Origin: Brevibacillus choshinensis
Lineage (GTDB): Bacteria; Bacillota; Bacilli; Brevibacillales; Brevibacillaceae
DNA length: 64,000 nucleotides
Direction of reading: 5' to 3'
NCBI RefSeq assembly: GCF_001420695.1
Contig: NZ_LJJB01000010.1
Location: forward strand, 672,131-736,130
Shown piece by piece: positions 8,800 through 18,009 of the stretch. Position numbers and translations under genes: made by a program. Positions within the stretch are counted from its first letter, which is position 1, and every line of letters begins with the position of its first letter. The notes under the pieces were generated by a model. It made no database searches and was not told where the DNA came from. It saw only the letters and a program-made list of their open reading frames with translations.

Positions 8800-9710
8800 G
8801 TGGATTTCGGATCAAAGATGTCTCGCAGCGCATCTCCTAAAATATTGACGGTAAACACCACAATCGTGATCGATATTCCAGGGAAGGTCGCCAGCCACCA
8901 AGCATCGTGGATGTATTCCTTACCTTCACTGAGCATCGTTCCCCATTCGGGAGTAGGTGGTTGGGCACCTAATCCAATAAAGCTCAAAGCTGCCGTATCG
9001 AGGATGGCGATCCCGATCTGCAGTGTAGTGTAGACGAGCAGGGGACTCATGATGTTCGGCATGATTTGATAGAGCAAGATCCTCGCATGTGAGGTCCCTA
9101 CTGCCCGGCTCGCCTCCACGTAACCCGATGATTTGACAGATAAAGTAGCTCCGCGGGTCAATCTGGCGTATTTGGGAATGCCGGCGATCCCTACCGCAAT
9201 CATCGCGTTGGTCAGGCTTGGACCGAGAATGGCTACGATCGCCATCGCCATGATGATATTGGGGATAGCCAGTAAAATATCCATGACTCTCATCAAGACG
9301 GTATCGACGACTCCACCGAGAAAGCCACTCGTCACACCAATAAAGGTACCCGTAATAAAGGTGATGGATACCGCCATGACAGCGACCATCAGTGTCACCC
9401 TGGCTCCATGCAGCAGTCTGGACAAGACATCTCTTCCGATGGAATCCGTGCCCAGCACATGATCAGCAGAGGGCTCAGATAGCAATGCCTCATAGAACGG
9501 CTGCGTCGGGTCGTGTGGAGCGAGCCACGGCCCAACAATCCCCACCACGATGACGACCAGCAGGATTCCTAAGCTGTACCTTGCCTTTGGATTGCGCCAC
9601 AGCTTTTCCAGAAAGCTGTCTTCCCGGATCCACGTCATCTTGCTCGCTTCTTTTTGCGAAGGAACAGGCGGAGGGGCAGGCAGAACTGGACTTGCTTGAT
9701 TCATAGTCAT
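8796..9710 (-). CDS. Dipeptide ABC transporter permease, DppC type
   Basis: A 304-residue inner-membrane permease. Its first transmembrane helix is near residues 46-66, followed by the periplasmic loop typical of DppC/OppC (HDPTQPFYEALLSEPSADHVLGTDSIGRDVLSRLLHGAR) and five further helices. The EAA loop reads EASRAVGTSHARILLYQIMPN, the contact site for the ATPase. The ATG follows GGAGGGAAC. It overlaps the DppB-type gene by 4 bp, and its 3' end meets the LysR gene tail to tail. Confidence 0.92.
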   Translation of the reverse strand: MTMNQASPVLPAPPPVPSQKEASKMTWIREDSFLEKLWRNPKARYSLGILLVVIVVGIVGPWLAPHDPTQPFYEALLSEPSADHVLGTDSIGRDVLSRLLHGARVTLMVAVMAVSITFITGTFIGVTSGFLGGVVDTVLMRVMDILLAIPNIIMAMAIVAILGPSLTNAMIAVGIAGIPKYARLTRGATLSVKSSGYVEASRAVGTSHARILLYQIMPNIMSPLLVYTTLQIGIAILDTAALSFIGLGAQPPTPEWGTMLSEGKEYIHDAWWLATFPGISITIVVFTVNILGDALRDIFDPKST

Positions 9711-10645
9711 GTTCCCTCCTTGAGCTGTCCGACCTCAATGCGTGGATCGATCACACTGTACAAAACGTCGACCAAAATGTTGATCAGGACAAAAATGACC
9801 CCGATGAACAAAATGATTCCTTGGACCAAAGGGAAGTCACGGGAGGCAATCGCACTGATCGCTAGCGACCCGAGTCCCGGCCAGTCAAACACCCGCTCGA
9901 TAATGACCGTGCCTCCCAAGAGAGAAGCAATCTGCAGTCCGACAATGGTCACGACGGGAATCATCGCGTTGCGAAACGCATGGATGAACAACACGGCCAC
10001 TTCTCCCAGCCCTTTTGCCCGTGCGGTGCGAATGTAATCAAATGAAAGCACCTCTACCATTCCGGCTCTCGTCAATCTGCTAATGACGGTGGAAGCCAAA
10101 ACGCCCAACGTAACGGCTGGTAAAACGAGGTCCATCAACCCGGTTCCACCAGCGATGGGAAACCACCCGAGCTTGACTGTAAAAAACATGATCAGGAGTA
10201 TCCCCAACCAAAAGCTCGGGATCGACACACCGAGCGTCGCCAGGCTCATGGCGGAAAAGTCTAGCAGCGTATCTTTGAATCTAGCGGCGAGAATGCCCAT
10301 CGTAATCCCGATCAGAATGGCGATTAGCATCCCACTGCCAGCCAGCTTGACGGTAGCTGGAAAGCGCTCCAAAATTTCCGTCAGGACGGGGCGTCCAGTC
10401 TTAAAGGACGTCCCCAAATCCCCTTGGAAAACATTCGACAAATAGTGAAAGTACTGCGTCACAAGCGGTTGATTCAGACCCAGCTGTTCTCGTAGAGCAT
10501 TGACTTGTTCCGCTGTCGCATTCTCTCCTAGCATGATTCGAATCGGATCACCCGGAATCAGATGAATCAAGGCAAAGGAAAAGATCGAGATCCCCAAAAG
10601 TACAATCAATCCAGATCCGAGGCGTTGTAAAATAAACTGTTTCAT
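9707..10645 (-). CDS. Dipeptide ABC transporter permease, DppB type
   Basis: A 312-residue permease with the conserved N-terminal helix and motif of DppB/OppB (LIHLIPGDPIRIMLG), six predicted helices, and the EAA loop RTARAKGLGEVAVLFIHAFRN. Its ATG shares one base with the stop of the binding-protein gene (position 10645), implying translational coupling. Together with the DppC-type protein it forms the membrane channel. Confidence 0.92.
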   Translation of the reverse strand: MKQFILQRLGSGLIVLLGISIFSFALIHLIPGDPIRIMLGENATAEQVNALREQLGLNQPLVTQYFHYLSNVFQGDLGTSFKTGRPVLTEILERFPATVKLAGSGMLIAILIGITMGILAARFKDTLLDFSAMSLATLGVSIPSFWLGILLIMFFTVKLGWFPIAGGTGLMDLVLPAVTLGVLASTVISRLTRAGMVEVLSFDYIRTARAKGLGEVAVLFIHAFRNAMIPVVTIVGLQIASLLGGTVIIERVFDWPGLGSLAISAIASRDFPLVQGIILFIGVIFVLINILVDVLYSVIDPRIEVGQLKEGT

Positions 10646-12333
10646 TATTGATTCACCCAGCTGTCTTGGTACATCAAGCCTCGCAGGGGATGCATACGCA
10701 CTCCTTCCACCGGCTTACGCACGACGTTGAATTGCTTTTCTGTATAGATCGGTACCCACCACGCTTGTTCCACGACGTACTTCTGAATTTCCTTGTAGAC
10801 TTCCTTGCGAGCCTGACTGTCCACGGTCGTTCTTCCTTTAATCAGCAGGCTATCCAGCTTGTCGTCTTTGACGGCACTGAAGTTCAACCCATTGGCGATT
10901 TGGCTGGAGTGCAGGAACAAGTAGAGGACATCCGGGTCATTCAGCGTGTAGCCCATCAGTGTCATGTCAAAATTGCCTTTTGTTGCGGTGTCTACTAGAG
11001 CTCCCCACTCGAGCGTTACGATCTTCACATCTACCCCGATATCTTTTAGCATCGCCTGGATCAGTTGCGCTGCTTGAGCCCATGTTCCGGTTTGCGCCAG
11101 GATCTCCAGCGTCAAAGGCTTGCCATCCTTTTCATAGATTCCTTGGGCATTTTTCTTGTAACCGGCTGTTTCTAGCAATCCTTTTGCTTCATCGACCTTA
11201 TAGGCATACCCGTAATCTTTTACCGCTTCATCGTAACCAAACAGGGAAGGAGGCAGTGGACCGTAAGCAGCGACACCCTCACCTTGTATGACCGCCTTCA
11301 TGATCGCTTCTTTGTTGATCGCCTTGTTCAACGCTTGTCTGACCTCAAGCTGTTGGAATACAGGCTTTCTCGTGTTCATCATGATAAACAGACCGAGACC
11401 ATTGCGGAGCATTTCCTTTACCTCGTACTTCGGATTATCCTTATACTTCTTCACGTCTTTGGCATCGATTTTGGAGGCAATATCGATTGAGCCACTTTCT
11501 AACGCTGCGAGCATCGTCTGATTTTCATTAATGAATTTATACACGAGTTTATCCGGATAGGCGGGGCCCTGGTTTTTGGCGATCGGATCAGCCCACGTAA
11601 AGTCTTCGTTGCGAACGAAAGAAATGGATTGGCCATTCACCCAGCTGTCAAACTTCCACGGGCCGACCCCTACTGGTTGACGTCCGTATTTGTCTCCCGC
11701 TTTTTGGATAGCGGCAATGGAAAGGGGCTGCAGCCAGCCTGGATCACTCAAATATTGGAGGAGTGGCGCGAATGGTTGCTTGAGCTTTAAGACGAGCGTC
11801 TTGTCATCCGGCGCTTCTACGGAGGCTACCTCAGACAGGTTGCTCCCCGCCACTTTTGCCGCCGTCTCCGGGTTGAGGGCACGCTGATACGTTTCAGCAA
11901 ACGATTTTGCCGTCAGAGGCGTTCCATCCTGAAACTTCACTCCGGATCGAATGACAAAGTTCCACGTCTTCCCATCGTCTGATACCGTCCAGCTCTCTGC
12001 CAAATAAGGCTTGAATTCCAGCGTTTCAGGGTCTTGCGTAACCAAGCCGCCACCGAGATTTCCCGCGATCTGGTTCGCTACCGCCATCCCTGTTTTTTGG
12101 ATGTCCAATTGATCGGGCTCATCCTTTAATCCGATGGTGATGGTTCCGCCTTTTTTCGGTTGCAGGTTGGAGGCAGCTGGCTGCTCTCCTGACGGTGCCG
12201 TTGTTGATCCACCCGGTGCTGGCGTTGAAGTTGAGGTCGTGGTGGAATTTCCACACCCCGCCATCAACGTAGCTGCCAGTGACACCATCGCTGTAATCGC
12301 CACTATTTTCTTGATAGATACGGTCGTGCCCAT
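10645..12333 (-). CDS. Peptide ABC transporter substrate-binding lipoprotein (SBP_bac_5)
   Basis: A 562-residue family-5 solute-binding protein. Signal peptide and lipobox read LAATLMAGC with the lipidated Cys near residue 27, followed by a Ser/Thr/Pro-rich linker to about residue 60. Family-5 segments include LAESWTVSDDGKTWNFVIRSGVKFQDGTPLTA (in parts), VGVGPWKFDSW and VRQALNKAINKEAI. It captures peptides or similar ligands outside the membrane for the permease encoded immediately downstream. The ATG has a GGGGGG-type ribosome binding site. Specificity is not evident. Confidence 0.92.
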   Translation of the reverse strand: MGTTVSIKKIVAITAMVSLAATLMAGCGNSTTTSTSTPAPGGSTTAPSGEQPAASNLQPKKGGTITIGLKDEPDQLDIQKTGMAVANQIAGNLGGGLVTQDPETLEFKPYLAESWTVSDDGKTWNFVIRSGVKFQDGTPLTAKSFAETYQRALNPETAAKVAGSNLSEVASVEAPDDKTLVLKLKQPFAPLLQYLSDPGWLQPLSIAAIQKAGDKYGRQPVGVGPWKFDSWVNGQSISFVRNEDFTWADPIAKNQGPAYPDKLVYKFINENQTMLAALESGSIDIASKIDAKDVKKYKDNPKYEVKEMLRNGLGLFIMMNTRKPVFQQLEVRQALNKAINKEAIMKAVIQGEGVAAYGPLPPSLFGYDEAVKDYGYAYKVDEAKGLLETAGYKKNAQGIYEKDGKPLTLEILAQTGTWAQAAQLIQAMLKDIGVDVKIVTLEWGALVDTATKGNFDMTLMGYTLNDPDVLYLFLHSSQIANGLNFSAVKDDKLDSLLIKGRTTVDSQARKEVYKEIQKYVVEQAWWVPIYTEKQFNVVRKPVEGVRMHPLRGLMYQDSWVNQ

Positions 12334-12356
12334 ATCTTCGCCCCCCTTGCTTGTGT

Positions 12357-12389
12357 GAAAAATGATTTATGAATACATTATCATTTTTC
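12357..12389 (-). promoter_or_regulatory. AT-rich inverted repeat before the binding-protein gene
   Basis: GAAAAATGAT (12357-12366) and ATCATTTTTC (12380-12389) are perfect 10-bp arms around 13 nt. The site lies in the 68-bp spacer between the oxidoreductase stop and the binding-protein start. It may be a weak terminator for the former or a regulatory leader structure or operator of the latter. Confidence 0.45.
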
Positions 12390-12401
12390 TGAAAATATTG
12401 A

Positions 12402-13496
12402 TTATTGGACATTTCTATATGGTATAGATGATTTGTTAACAGTAATCTGATGATCGAAGGTATAGGCGGCTTGGATATATTCCCAGACATCTTCCAATTC
12501 GAACAATTGCTCCATATGATACACGCCTTTTGGCAGATCCTTGCGGTAGATCGCGTCCGCTGTCCATGCCGCGACTTTGGCTGTGATCTCTGCCTCTTTT
12601 TTCCCAGCGATCAGATACTCTACCTCTCCTCCATCTCCGTTGGCATCTACTTTGATCGCAAACAATTCTTTTCCCAATCTAATCGCACCAAACAACCGAA
12701 CGACACTCTCTCGTAGCCACTCCACTCTCAATAAATGGAAAAAACCTACCCTTTTCAAAATAGCCAAAAACAAAGTAACGATGGACGAATCAAAGCATAA
12801 GCGCGTGGAAACACACGATACTCCCAACGTATGCGGAATCACTTGCTGGTCAGAAAAGGGGAAACGATACGATGTTCTTTTGCCCAGTCCTTTGCCAAAA
12901 TCCGCTTTTCTAGGGTCAGTAAAGCTTGCTACTGGCACAATCTGTCCTGCATTCATTACGGAAAAAGTGGTTTGCAGCTGATCGATTGTCCACTCGATCG
13001 CTCCCTTTCCATGCTGATCCCCGAGCCCCAGCATCACCGAAATGTCTAGGGTTCTAAGCGGACCTATTTCACGTTTGGCTCGTGCTGCGAGCAAATTGGT
13101 CAATCCCGGAGCCAAGCCGACGCTGAGCACAGCTGTTGCATGTCCATCCTTTGCATCGGAATGTAAGTGTTCCACTTCGGACAAGAATGTATGGCTCGCC
13201 GAAATATCGAGATAATGAATCCCCTGTTGCAGACACCTCTGGACAAATTCCGTGTTGGTCTGATCCAGACACATGACGACAACCTTTACGTCCTGAAGTG
13301 CCGATGGATGAATCGGCTCCGCTGTATCCAACGCGAGAGGACGAACCTTCCCGCCCATGGTTTGGCAAAAGCGCTCTGCTTTTTCATGGCTTCTACCTGC
13401 TGCTATCACATTCCCTGGATAGGTTAGTGAAAGCTCGCGGCAAATGGTGCTTCCGACATGTCCATATCCGCCCACTACCAAAAAGTCTTTTCTCAT
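12402..13496 (-). CDS. Saccharopine dehydrogenase-like NAD(P)-binding oxidoreductase
   Basis: A 364-residue protein with an N-terminal Rossmann fold (VVGGYGHVGSTICREL, residues about 6-21) followed by the Sacchrp_dh_NADP family arrangement (VVMCLDQTNTEFVQRCLQQGIHYLDISA). Members act on amino-acid or amine derivatives, or have unknown substrates. The ATG at 13496 follows GGGAG by 9 nt; the longer frame beginning at a TTG at 13547 lacks a ribosome binding site. It lies between a MarR gene and the peptide transporter in one direction, so it could modify an imported amino acid. Confidence 0.8.
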   Translation of the reverse strand: MRKDFLVVGGYGHVGSTICRELSLTYPGNVIAAGRSHEKAERFCQTMGGKVRPLALDTAEPIHPSALQDVKVVVMCLDQTNTEFVQRCLQQGIHYLDISASHTFLSEVEHLHSDAKDGHATAVLSVGLAPGLTNLLAARAKREIGPLRTLDISVMLGLGDQHGKGAIEWTIDQLQTTFSVMNAGQIVPVASFTDPRKADFGKGLGKRTSYRFPFSDQQVIPHTLGVSCVSTRLCFDSSIVTLFLAILKRVGFFHLLRVEWLRESVVRLFGAIRLGKELFAIKVDANGDGGEVEYLIAGKKEAEITAKVAAWTADAIYRKDLPKGVYHMEQLFELEDVWEYIQAAYTFDHQITVNKSSIPYRNVQ

Positions 13497-13566
13497 TTCT
13501 GCGCGCTCCCTCTGCACTGCCTCAAGGCTACGATCAGTCAGCTCCAAGGCACAAATTGCATGTAGT

Positions 13567-13582
13567 ATAGTAACTAAACTAT
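13567..13582. promoter_or_regulatory. Candidate MarR operator upstream of the oxidoreductase
   Basis: ATAGTAACTAAACTAT is a dyad (ATAGT...ACTAT) in the 98-bp gap between the MarR and oxidoreductase genes. A related TAGTTTAG core recurs just upstream of the MarR start (14062-14069). Shared sites at the regulator and its neighbour fit MarR-type autoregulation. Confidence 0.45.
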
Positions 13583-13594
13583 CTAACCAAAAAA

Positions 13595-14056
13595 TTAAGG
13601 TTGCAAATATGCAACCAGTTTATCGACGCATGCTTCGAAAATCTCGATTTCCTTTGGATCAAATTGAGCATACAGATCTTGGTAAAACTTCTCGTGCAAT
13701 TCTCGATGGGCTTGGAATGAACTTTTTCCTTTCTCCGACAGTGAGACGAGGATGACGCGAAAGTCGTCTGGATCGTGGACACGATCGACCAGCTCTTTTT
13801 CATGCAATCGCGCGATGACTTGTGTGACGGCGCCCTTCGTTACGCCCAATCGCTTTGCCAGCTCGCTCATGAGCATACTTCCTTCGCTTCCGATCGCATC
13901 AATCGTATGGATCTCGCTTGGCGTCAACGCTCCGCCTTCCCCAAACGTACGTGGCTGGCGCTCCAGTCTTCTCAGCTGCAGGATTAGACGTCCAATGGCA
14001 TGGCTACCTGTCGACATTTCATTCGTGTGTGAAGGGTTGTTATTGTTATCATTCAT
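13595..14056 (-). CDS. MarR-family transcriptional regulator
   Basis: A 153-residue winged-helix dimer of the MarR family. LTPSEIHTIDAIGSEG, MSELAKRLGVTKGAVTQVIARLHEKELVDRV and DPDDFRVILVSLSEKG are the helix-turn-helix and wing. MarR proteins usually repress a neighbouring enzyme or efflux gene until a ligand binds; the adjacent oxidoreductase and AEC transporter are the natural candidates. The ribosome binding site is weak. The N-terminus is Asn-rich. Confidence 0.9.
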   Translation of the reverse strand: MNDNNNNPSHTNEMSTGSHAIGRLILQLRRLERQPRTFGEGGALTPSEIHTIDAIGSEGSMLMSELAKRLGVTKGAVTQVIARLHEKELVDRVHDPDDFRVILVSLSEKGKSSFQAHRELHEKFYQDLYAQFDPKEIEIFEACVDKLVAYLQP

Positions 14057-14105
14057 GCATGTAGTTTAGCTTCTTAACGAAATCGTTGTCAAGGTTTTCC
14101 TACCC

Positions 14106-14999
14106 TCAATGCAGCACATTCAATAAAAACGTCAACGTCCCTACACTAATCACCGTCGTCACCAGCACGCTACTGGACACAAACTGCGGTCGCATATTGA
14201 ACTGAATCGCATAGATCGCCGTCGTCGCGGCAGAAGGCATGGCGGCTAAAATGACCAGCACGTTTTGCAGCAGCGGGTCGATCGGAAAGAAGAGACAGAT
14301 CACATAAGCCAAAAGAGGAGATGCGATGAGACGAATCACACTAGCTACGCTGAGCTCCTGCCACTCAAAGGTCGAGGAAGAGACATTGGCCAGCTGCATC
14401 CCGAGGATCAGCATAATAACGGGTATTGCCGCCTGTGCGACCAGATCGATCGCCTGATAGTAGCTCTCTGGGATCACGATCTGAAATTGCTGGAACAAGA
14501 TCGCCACGATCACCGCGTAGTTGGAGGGCTGCTTGAAAACCGCTTTAATCGCGGTCCCTACTCCGCCTTTGCCGCGCGAAGCAAAGTACACACCAAACAC
14601 ACCCATGATGATCGAGTGGAAGACCATGATTTGCACGGCATACGTAAACCCGGCGTCACCAAACGCAAACAAAATAATCGGTGTTCCGTAGTTCCCGCTG
14701 TTCATAAAGGCGGTCGACAGCATCATCGCGCTCTCCTGCTGCTTGTCGTACTTGAATAGCTTGGCGGACAACCATGTGAGGAGAATCAACGCGCCCAGCA
14801 GCAGCATGGAGATGGCGACGATGTAAAAGAGCTGGAGATCCAGCTCCGTCTTGTAAAAGGTACGGAACACAAGGGCAGTCGTCAGGACGTAAATGGCGAG
14901 CGTCGAGATCGGCTTGAGGTCGAGCTTGAAGATGCGTTGGAGAATATACCCCGAAAGAAAGATCAGCAAGACCGGCAAAATGACTTGCAGGAAAATCAT
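14106..14999 (-). CDS. AEC-family transporter (auxin efflux carrier fold)
   Basis: A 297-residue integral membrane protein with about ten hydrophobic segments. The central NSGNYGTPIILFAFGD is the conserved Asn/Gly-rich break of AEC carriers, and LPLLAYVICLFF-type helices follow. Bacterial members export organic acids such as malate or malonate; the substrate here is unknown. It is upstream of the MarR gene in the same direction. Confidence 0.85.
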   Translation of the reverse strand: MIFLQVILPVLLIFLSGYILQRIFKLDLKPISTLAIYVLTTALVFRTFYKTELDLQLFYIVAISMLLLGALILLTWLSAKLFKYDKQQESAMMLSTAFMNSGNYGTPIILFAFGDAGFTYAVQIMVFHSIIMGVFGVYFASRGKGGVGTAIKAVFKQPSNYAVIVAILFQQFQIVIPESYYQAIDLVAQAAIPVIMLILGMQLANVSSSTFEWQELSVASVIRLIASPLLAYVICLFFPIDPLLQNVLVILAAMPSAATTAIYAIQFNMRPQFVSSSVLVTTVISVGTLTFLLNVLH

Positions 15000-15059
15000 G
15001 CGCGATACCCACTTTCCGAATCAAATGAATGATAAGAACAGTATAGCAGAGGCAAACCG

Positions 15060-15089
15060 AAAAAAACCCGCCTTGGTTGGCGAGTTTTT
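15060..15089 (-). terminator. Terminator after the ABM gene
   Basis: On the minus strand ACTCGCC pairs with GGCGGGT around AACCAA, followed by TTTTTT. The arms are A/T flanked on both sides, so it may work in both directions. Confidence 0.8.
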
Positions 15090-15191
15090 CTCTGAAATGT
15101 GGTCTTAAATCGGGGAGTGGCATGTCTGCCGGCTCCTCGGGAGGTCAATGGGGGGCTGTTTACTCTGCAAGTTGCGCCCGCTCAGTCGGTG

Positions 15192-15479
15192 CTACGTGCG
15201 AAGCGTATATTGTACATCCACAATTTCAATCGAAAGTGGTTCTTTTAATTCGAATCGTTCAGGTAAAGACTTAATAATTGGGCCATTCAGGTATTCCGAA
15301 AGGGCTTGTTCGCTTTCCCATAAATAGACGCCGCCAACCTCACCTGTTTCTTCATTTTTAACGTAGTATTTCTGGATGAGACCATTCAATGAGCGGAATT
15401 TCTCGAATCCGGCCTCGGACAATTGCCTCAATTCTTCTGCCGATTTGTTGGATTTGAATCTCATAGATAACATTTTCAT
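15192..15479 (-). CDS. YdhR/ABM-fold monooxygenase-like protein
   Basis: A 95-residue single-domain protein. The pattern MRFKSNKS, then FEKFRSLNGLIQKYYVKNEETGEVGGVYLWES and a C-terminal strand IEIVDVQYTL is that of the YdhR-like dimeric alpha/beta barrel (antibiotic biosynthesis monooxygenase superfamily). GVYLWES is characteristic. Activity is unproven for most members. GGAGAGAG precedes the ATG by 9 nt. It is the last gene of a five-gene unidirectional run. Confidence 0.75.
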   Translation of the reverse strand: MKMLSMRFKSNKSAEELRQLSEAGFEKFRSLNGLIQKYYVKNEETGEVGGVYLWESEQALSEYLNGPIIKSLPERFELKEPLSIEIVDVQYTLRT

Positions 15480-15526
15480 CTCTACTCTCTCCTTTTTTCT
15501 GCTGATTCATAATCGTTTTCACGTCT

Positions 15527-16291
15527 TTATCCATAGCTATGCGAAAGGCCGGCTCTTGCATCCATTTGCACTCCGTATTGAGGAATGGGGTAACGCAGAC
15601 CGTTTCGGGACAACTTTTCAAGCCCATCGATTGCCTTCAGGAGATACTCCGGCGGCAATGCCATCAGCAGTTCCTCATCCAAGACACCTCCATACCTTCT
15701 TTCCGCGAAACAAGGAATGGAGAGACTCGGTTCTCTTGTGGTAAGGGCCCTCCCCCAGGAATCAGCACAGGAAGATTCGCCGACAATGCTCCACTCCATT
15801 TTTTTATACCCTGACCATTGCAAGCCATTGATGAACAGGATCATTTGACCTGGAGTTCCATATATCAAACAAATGTCTGGAATAAACCGCTGCGAGGTCA
15901 AGGGTGACACAGCCATTGCTTCATACTTTCCATAGGGGATTACCGACATGGCTTGCTGATGGGCGGCGGCATCTTCTTGGCTTTCAAACCATACTCCTGT
16001 CATCTCTTTCCCTGACAGCCATTCGTCATTGCGCGGATGCAGGCCTAATACGACTCCGCATTGCGCAGATACGAGGTCGGCTGCCGTAATCCCCACTGTC
16101 CACCCAAGTCTGGCCGCCTGTGCTACGATTTGATCAGCGGTATGGATGGCTTTCGGTCTGCGAATCTTTGGCACAGCTTCCATCTCTTCTTTGCTAGTGA
16201 ACATCTTCATCCCGATTGGTGTGGTTTTCAAGCGCAAGAAATGATTCAGGCTGTCCGTGATTTTTTTCCAATCGTATTCTTGTTCTTCCAT
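15527..16291 (-). CDS. DUF169 family protein
   Basis: A 254-residue soluble protein of the DUF169 family, recognised from TTPIGMKMF near the N-terminus, the CGVVLGLHPRND segment, LIYGTPGQMILFINGLQW and the Cys-containing GESSCADSWGRAL. Function is unknown; the conserved cysteines suggest a metal or cofactor site. The ATG at 16291 follows GGGAGG by 7 nt, two bases after the stop of the RidA gene, so the two are translationally coupled. Confidence 0.8.
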   Translation of the reverse strand: MEEQEYDWKKITDSLNHFLRLKTTPIGMKMFTSKEEMEAVPKIRRPKAIHTADQIVAQAARLGWTVGITAADLVSAQCGVVLGLHPRNDEWLSGKEMTGVWFESQEDAAAHQQAMSVIPYGKYEAMAVSPLTSQRFIPDICLIYGTPGQMILFINGLQWSGYKKMEWSIVGESSCADSWGRALTTREPSLSIPCFAERRYGGVLDEELLMALPPEYLLKAIDGLEKLSRNGLRYPIPQYGVQMDARAGLSHSYG

Positions 16292-16293
16292 TT

Positions 16294-16683
16294 TCACGCC
16301 TCCCTTCTAGTCGCGATTGCTTCGATTTCTATCTTGGCGCCTTTTGGAAGCCTCGAGACTTCGACAACCGCTCTGGCCGGGATCTCATCGCCTTGAAAAT
16401 AGGAGGCATAAATTTTGTTAATCCCTTCGAAACATGCGAGATCTGTAACATAAATGGTTGTTTTGACCAGATCACGAAAACCTAGATGCGCTTCTTGCAG
16501 AATGGCTCCAACATTTTTCAAGGACTGGGCAGCCTGCTCGTAAATATCATCGGAAACCATTTCATCGGTTAGAGGATCAATGGGGAGTTGGCCGGATATG
16601 TACAAGAATGTCCCTTCCGCCAGAACTGCCTGCGCGTAAGGTCCTACTGCTTTTGGTGCTTCCATTGTTGAAATTCTCTTCAT
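16294..16683 (-). CDS. RidA/YjgF family enamine/imine deaminase
   Basis: A 129-residue RidA-family protein. GPYAQAV, LYISGQLPIDP, NVGAILQEAHLGFRDLVKTTIYV and the substrate-binding arginine in IPARAVVEVSRLPKGAKIEIEAIA all match. RidA hydrolyses reactive 2-aminoacrylate and related enamines made by PLP enzymes. In this run with DUF169 and CMD proteins it may belong to a catabolic pathway rather than general housekeeping. Confidence 0.92.
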   Translation of the reverse strand: MKRISTMEAPKAVGPYAQAVLAEGTFLYISGQLPIDPLTDEMVSDDIYEQAAQSLKNVGAILQEAHLGFRDLVKTTIYVTDLACFEGINKIYASYFQGDEIPARAVVEVSRLPKGAKIEIEAIATRREA

Positions 16684-16716
16684 GTGAATGGCTCCTTTTC
16701 CAATTCTGATTATTTT

Positions 16717-17988
16717 TCAAACAGCGCTGGAAACCTGTTTTTTCTTGGCCAGAACGGATTTCTGATAAAAGGACCGCAATGTGGGAGAAATAAGCAACAG
16801 GACAATGACCGCAACGACGAAACTGCCACCAGTGATGAACATGTTGATTTTCGGCGGAATGGTCTGGCTAAGCGATCCGTATAAAAAGTTCCCGACAGCC
16901 ATGGCTCCGGAAGCTGTAATGAAATTCACGCTAGCCACACGTCCTCGATACTCGTCACTTGCCCGTTGCAAGACAAATGACAGGTTAATCGCCATGAATA
17001 CTGCCTGAGATCCGCCTACGGTAAGTCCAACAATGAAGGCAAACAACGGTGTATGGGTAAGTCCTAAGGCAACCAAGGAGAGTCCGCTTGCTATCGCCAT
17101 GACGATATACAGGATACCCTGCCCTCGTGGTGTGGAGATCGATGCAGTACTCAGATTCCCGACGATCGCCCCCAATCCGATAAACATCATGAGGGTCCCG
17201 TAAATCCCGCTGTCGGCGGTCAGGTCATCCCGAATAAACTGTGGCAATAGAGAGGTATATGCCATTGTTAATAAACAATGCAATCCCACCATCACCATCA
17301 AGAGGGCAAGTATCGGTGTCTTCCTCATGTAAACAATCCCCTCTATGACAGGACGAAACAGGCTGCTGATGCGCAGAGTCCCTGACTGAGCGTGCGGCGT
17401 TTGATTTGTTTGAATCCTGAGCGATTGCATACCTGCTGCCGCGTACAACAAAAAGCATAGAGAGAATACGGCGAATGGCCCGACTAAAACGAGCAGCGGA
17501 CTGGCCAACGCTGATCCGAGAAATCCTGCTCCATGCTGTACGCTTCCCTGCAGCGCCGTCGCATTGAATAGAGCAGTCTTCGGGATCAGGTCAGGCATGA
17601 TTGCATTCGTGCAAGTCATTTGCAGGTTAAAGGAAATCCCCAAGAAAAACGCGCTCGCAATCACGCCCCCAGGAGCAACTGCCCCCATGCTGCCGAGCAG
17701 CGCCAAACAACCGGTGTTGCATGCGTTGAAAAATAATGCGATCGACAACAAACGACGGCGATCAAAGCGGTCCACCAATACGCCGATGATAGGCCCAAAA
17801 AGGACTCCCGGGATCATCGTGGCGAAAACGGCTGCTCCCACCAAGGCCGTTGAATTGGAAAGGGAAAAAATGAGCCAGCTGGCCGCAACCGTAAAAGCGT
17901 ATTGTCCGGAATTGGCCAGGGCCGTACTAAACCATAGAAAGCGGTAGTTTCGAAACCCCAGTGAAGCGAAGGTTTTTGGAATCTTCAT
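16717..17988 (-). CDS. MFS transporter (MFS_3 / EntS-like)
   Basis: A 423-residue permease with twelve predicted transmembrane segments. LGFRNYRFLWFSTALANSGQYAFTVAASWLIF (in parts) and GVLVDRFDRRRLLSIAL carry the MFS motif A region; the family usually exports drugs or siderophores. AAAGGGGAC precedes the ATG by 6 nt. It lies between RidA and the CMD gene with short gaps, so it likely moves a substrate or product of this cluster. Confidence 0.88.
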   Translation of the reverse strand: MKIPKTFASLGFRNYRFLWFSTALANSGQYAFTVAASWLIFSLSNSTALVGAAVFATMIPGVLFGPIIGVLVDRFDRRRLLSIALFFNACNTGCLALLGSMGAVAPGGVIASAFFLGISFNLQMTCTNAIMPDLIPKTALFNATALQGSVQHGAGFLGSALASPLLVLVGPFAVFSLCFLLYAAAGMQSLRIQTNQTPHAQSGTLRISSLFRPVIEGIVYMRKTPILALLMVMVGLHCLLTMAYTSLLPQFIRDDLTADSGIYGTLMMFIGLGAIVGNLSTASISTPRGQGILYIVMAIASGLSLVALGLTHTPLFAFIVGLTVGGSQAVFMAINLSFVLQRASDEYRGRVASVNFITASGAMAVGNFLYGSLSQTIPPKINMFITGGSFVVAVIVLLLISPTLRSFYQKSVLAKKKQVSSAV

Positions 17989-18009
17989 TTCGTTGTCCCC
18001 TTTAAGGGT

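Noticed and set aside
15527-16297. GTG at 16297 as start of the DUF169 gene
   Set aside because: It abuts the ribosome binding site; the ATG at 16291 has correct 7-nt spacing.
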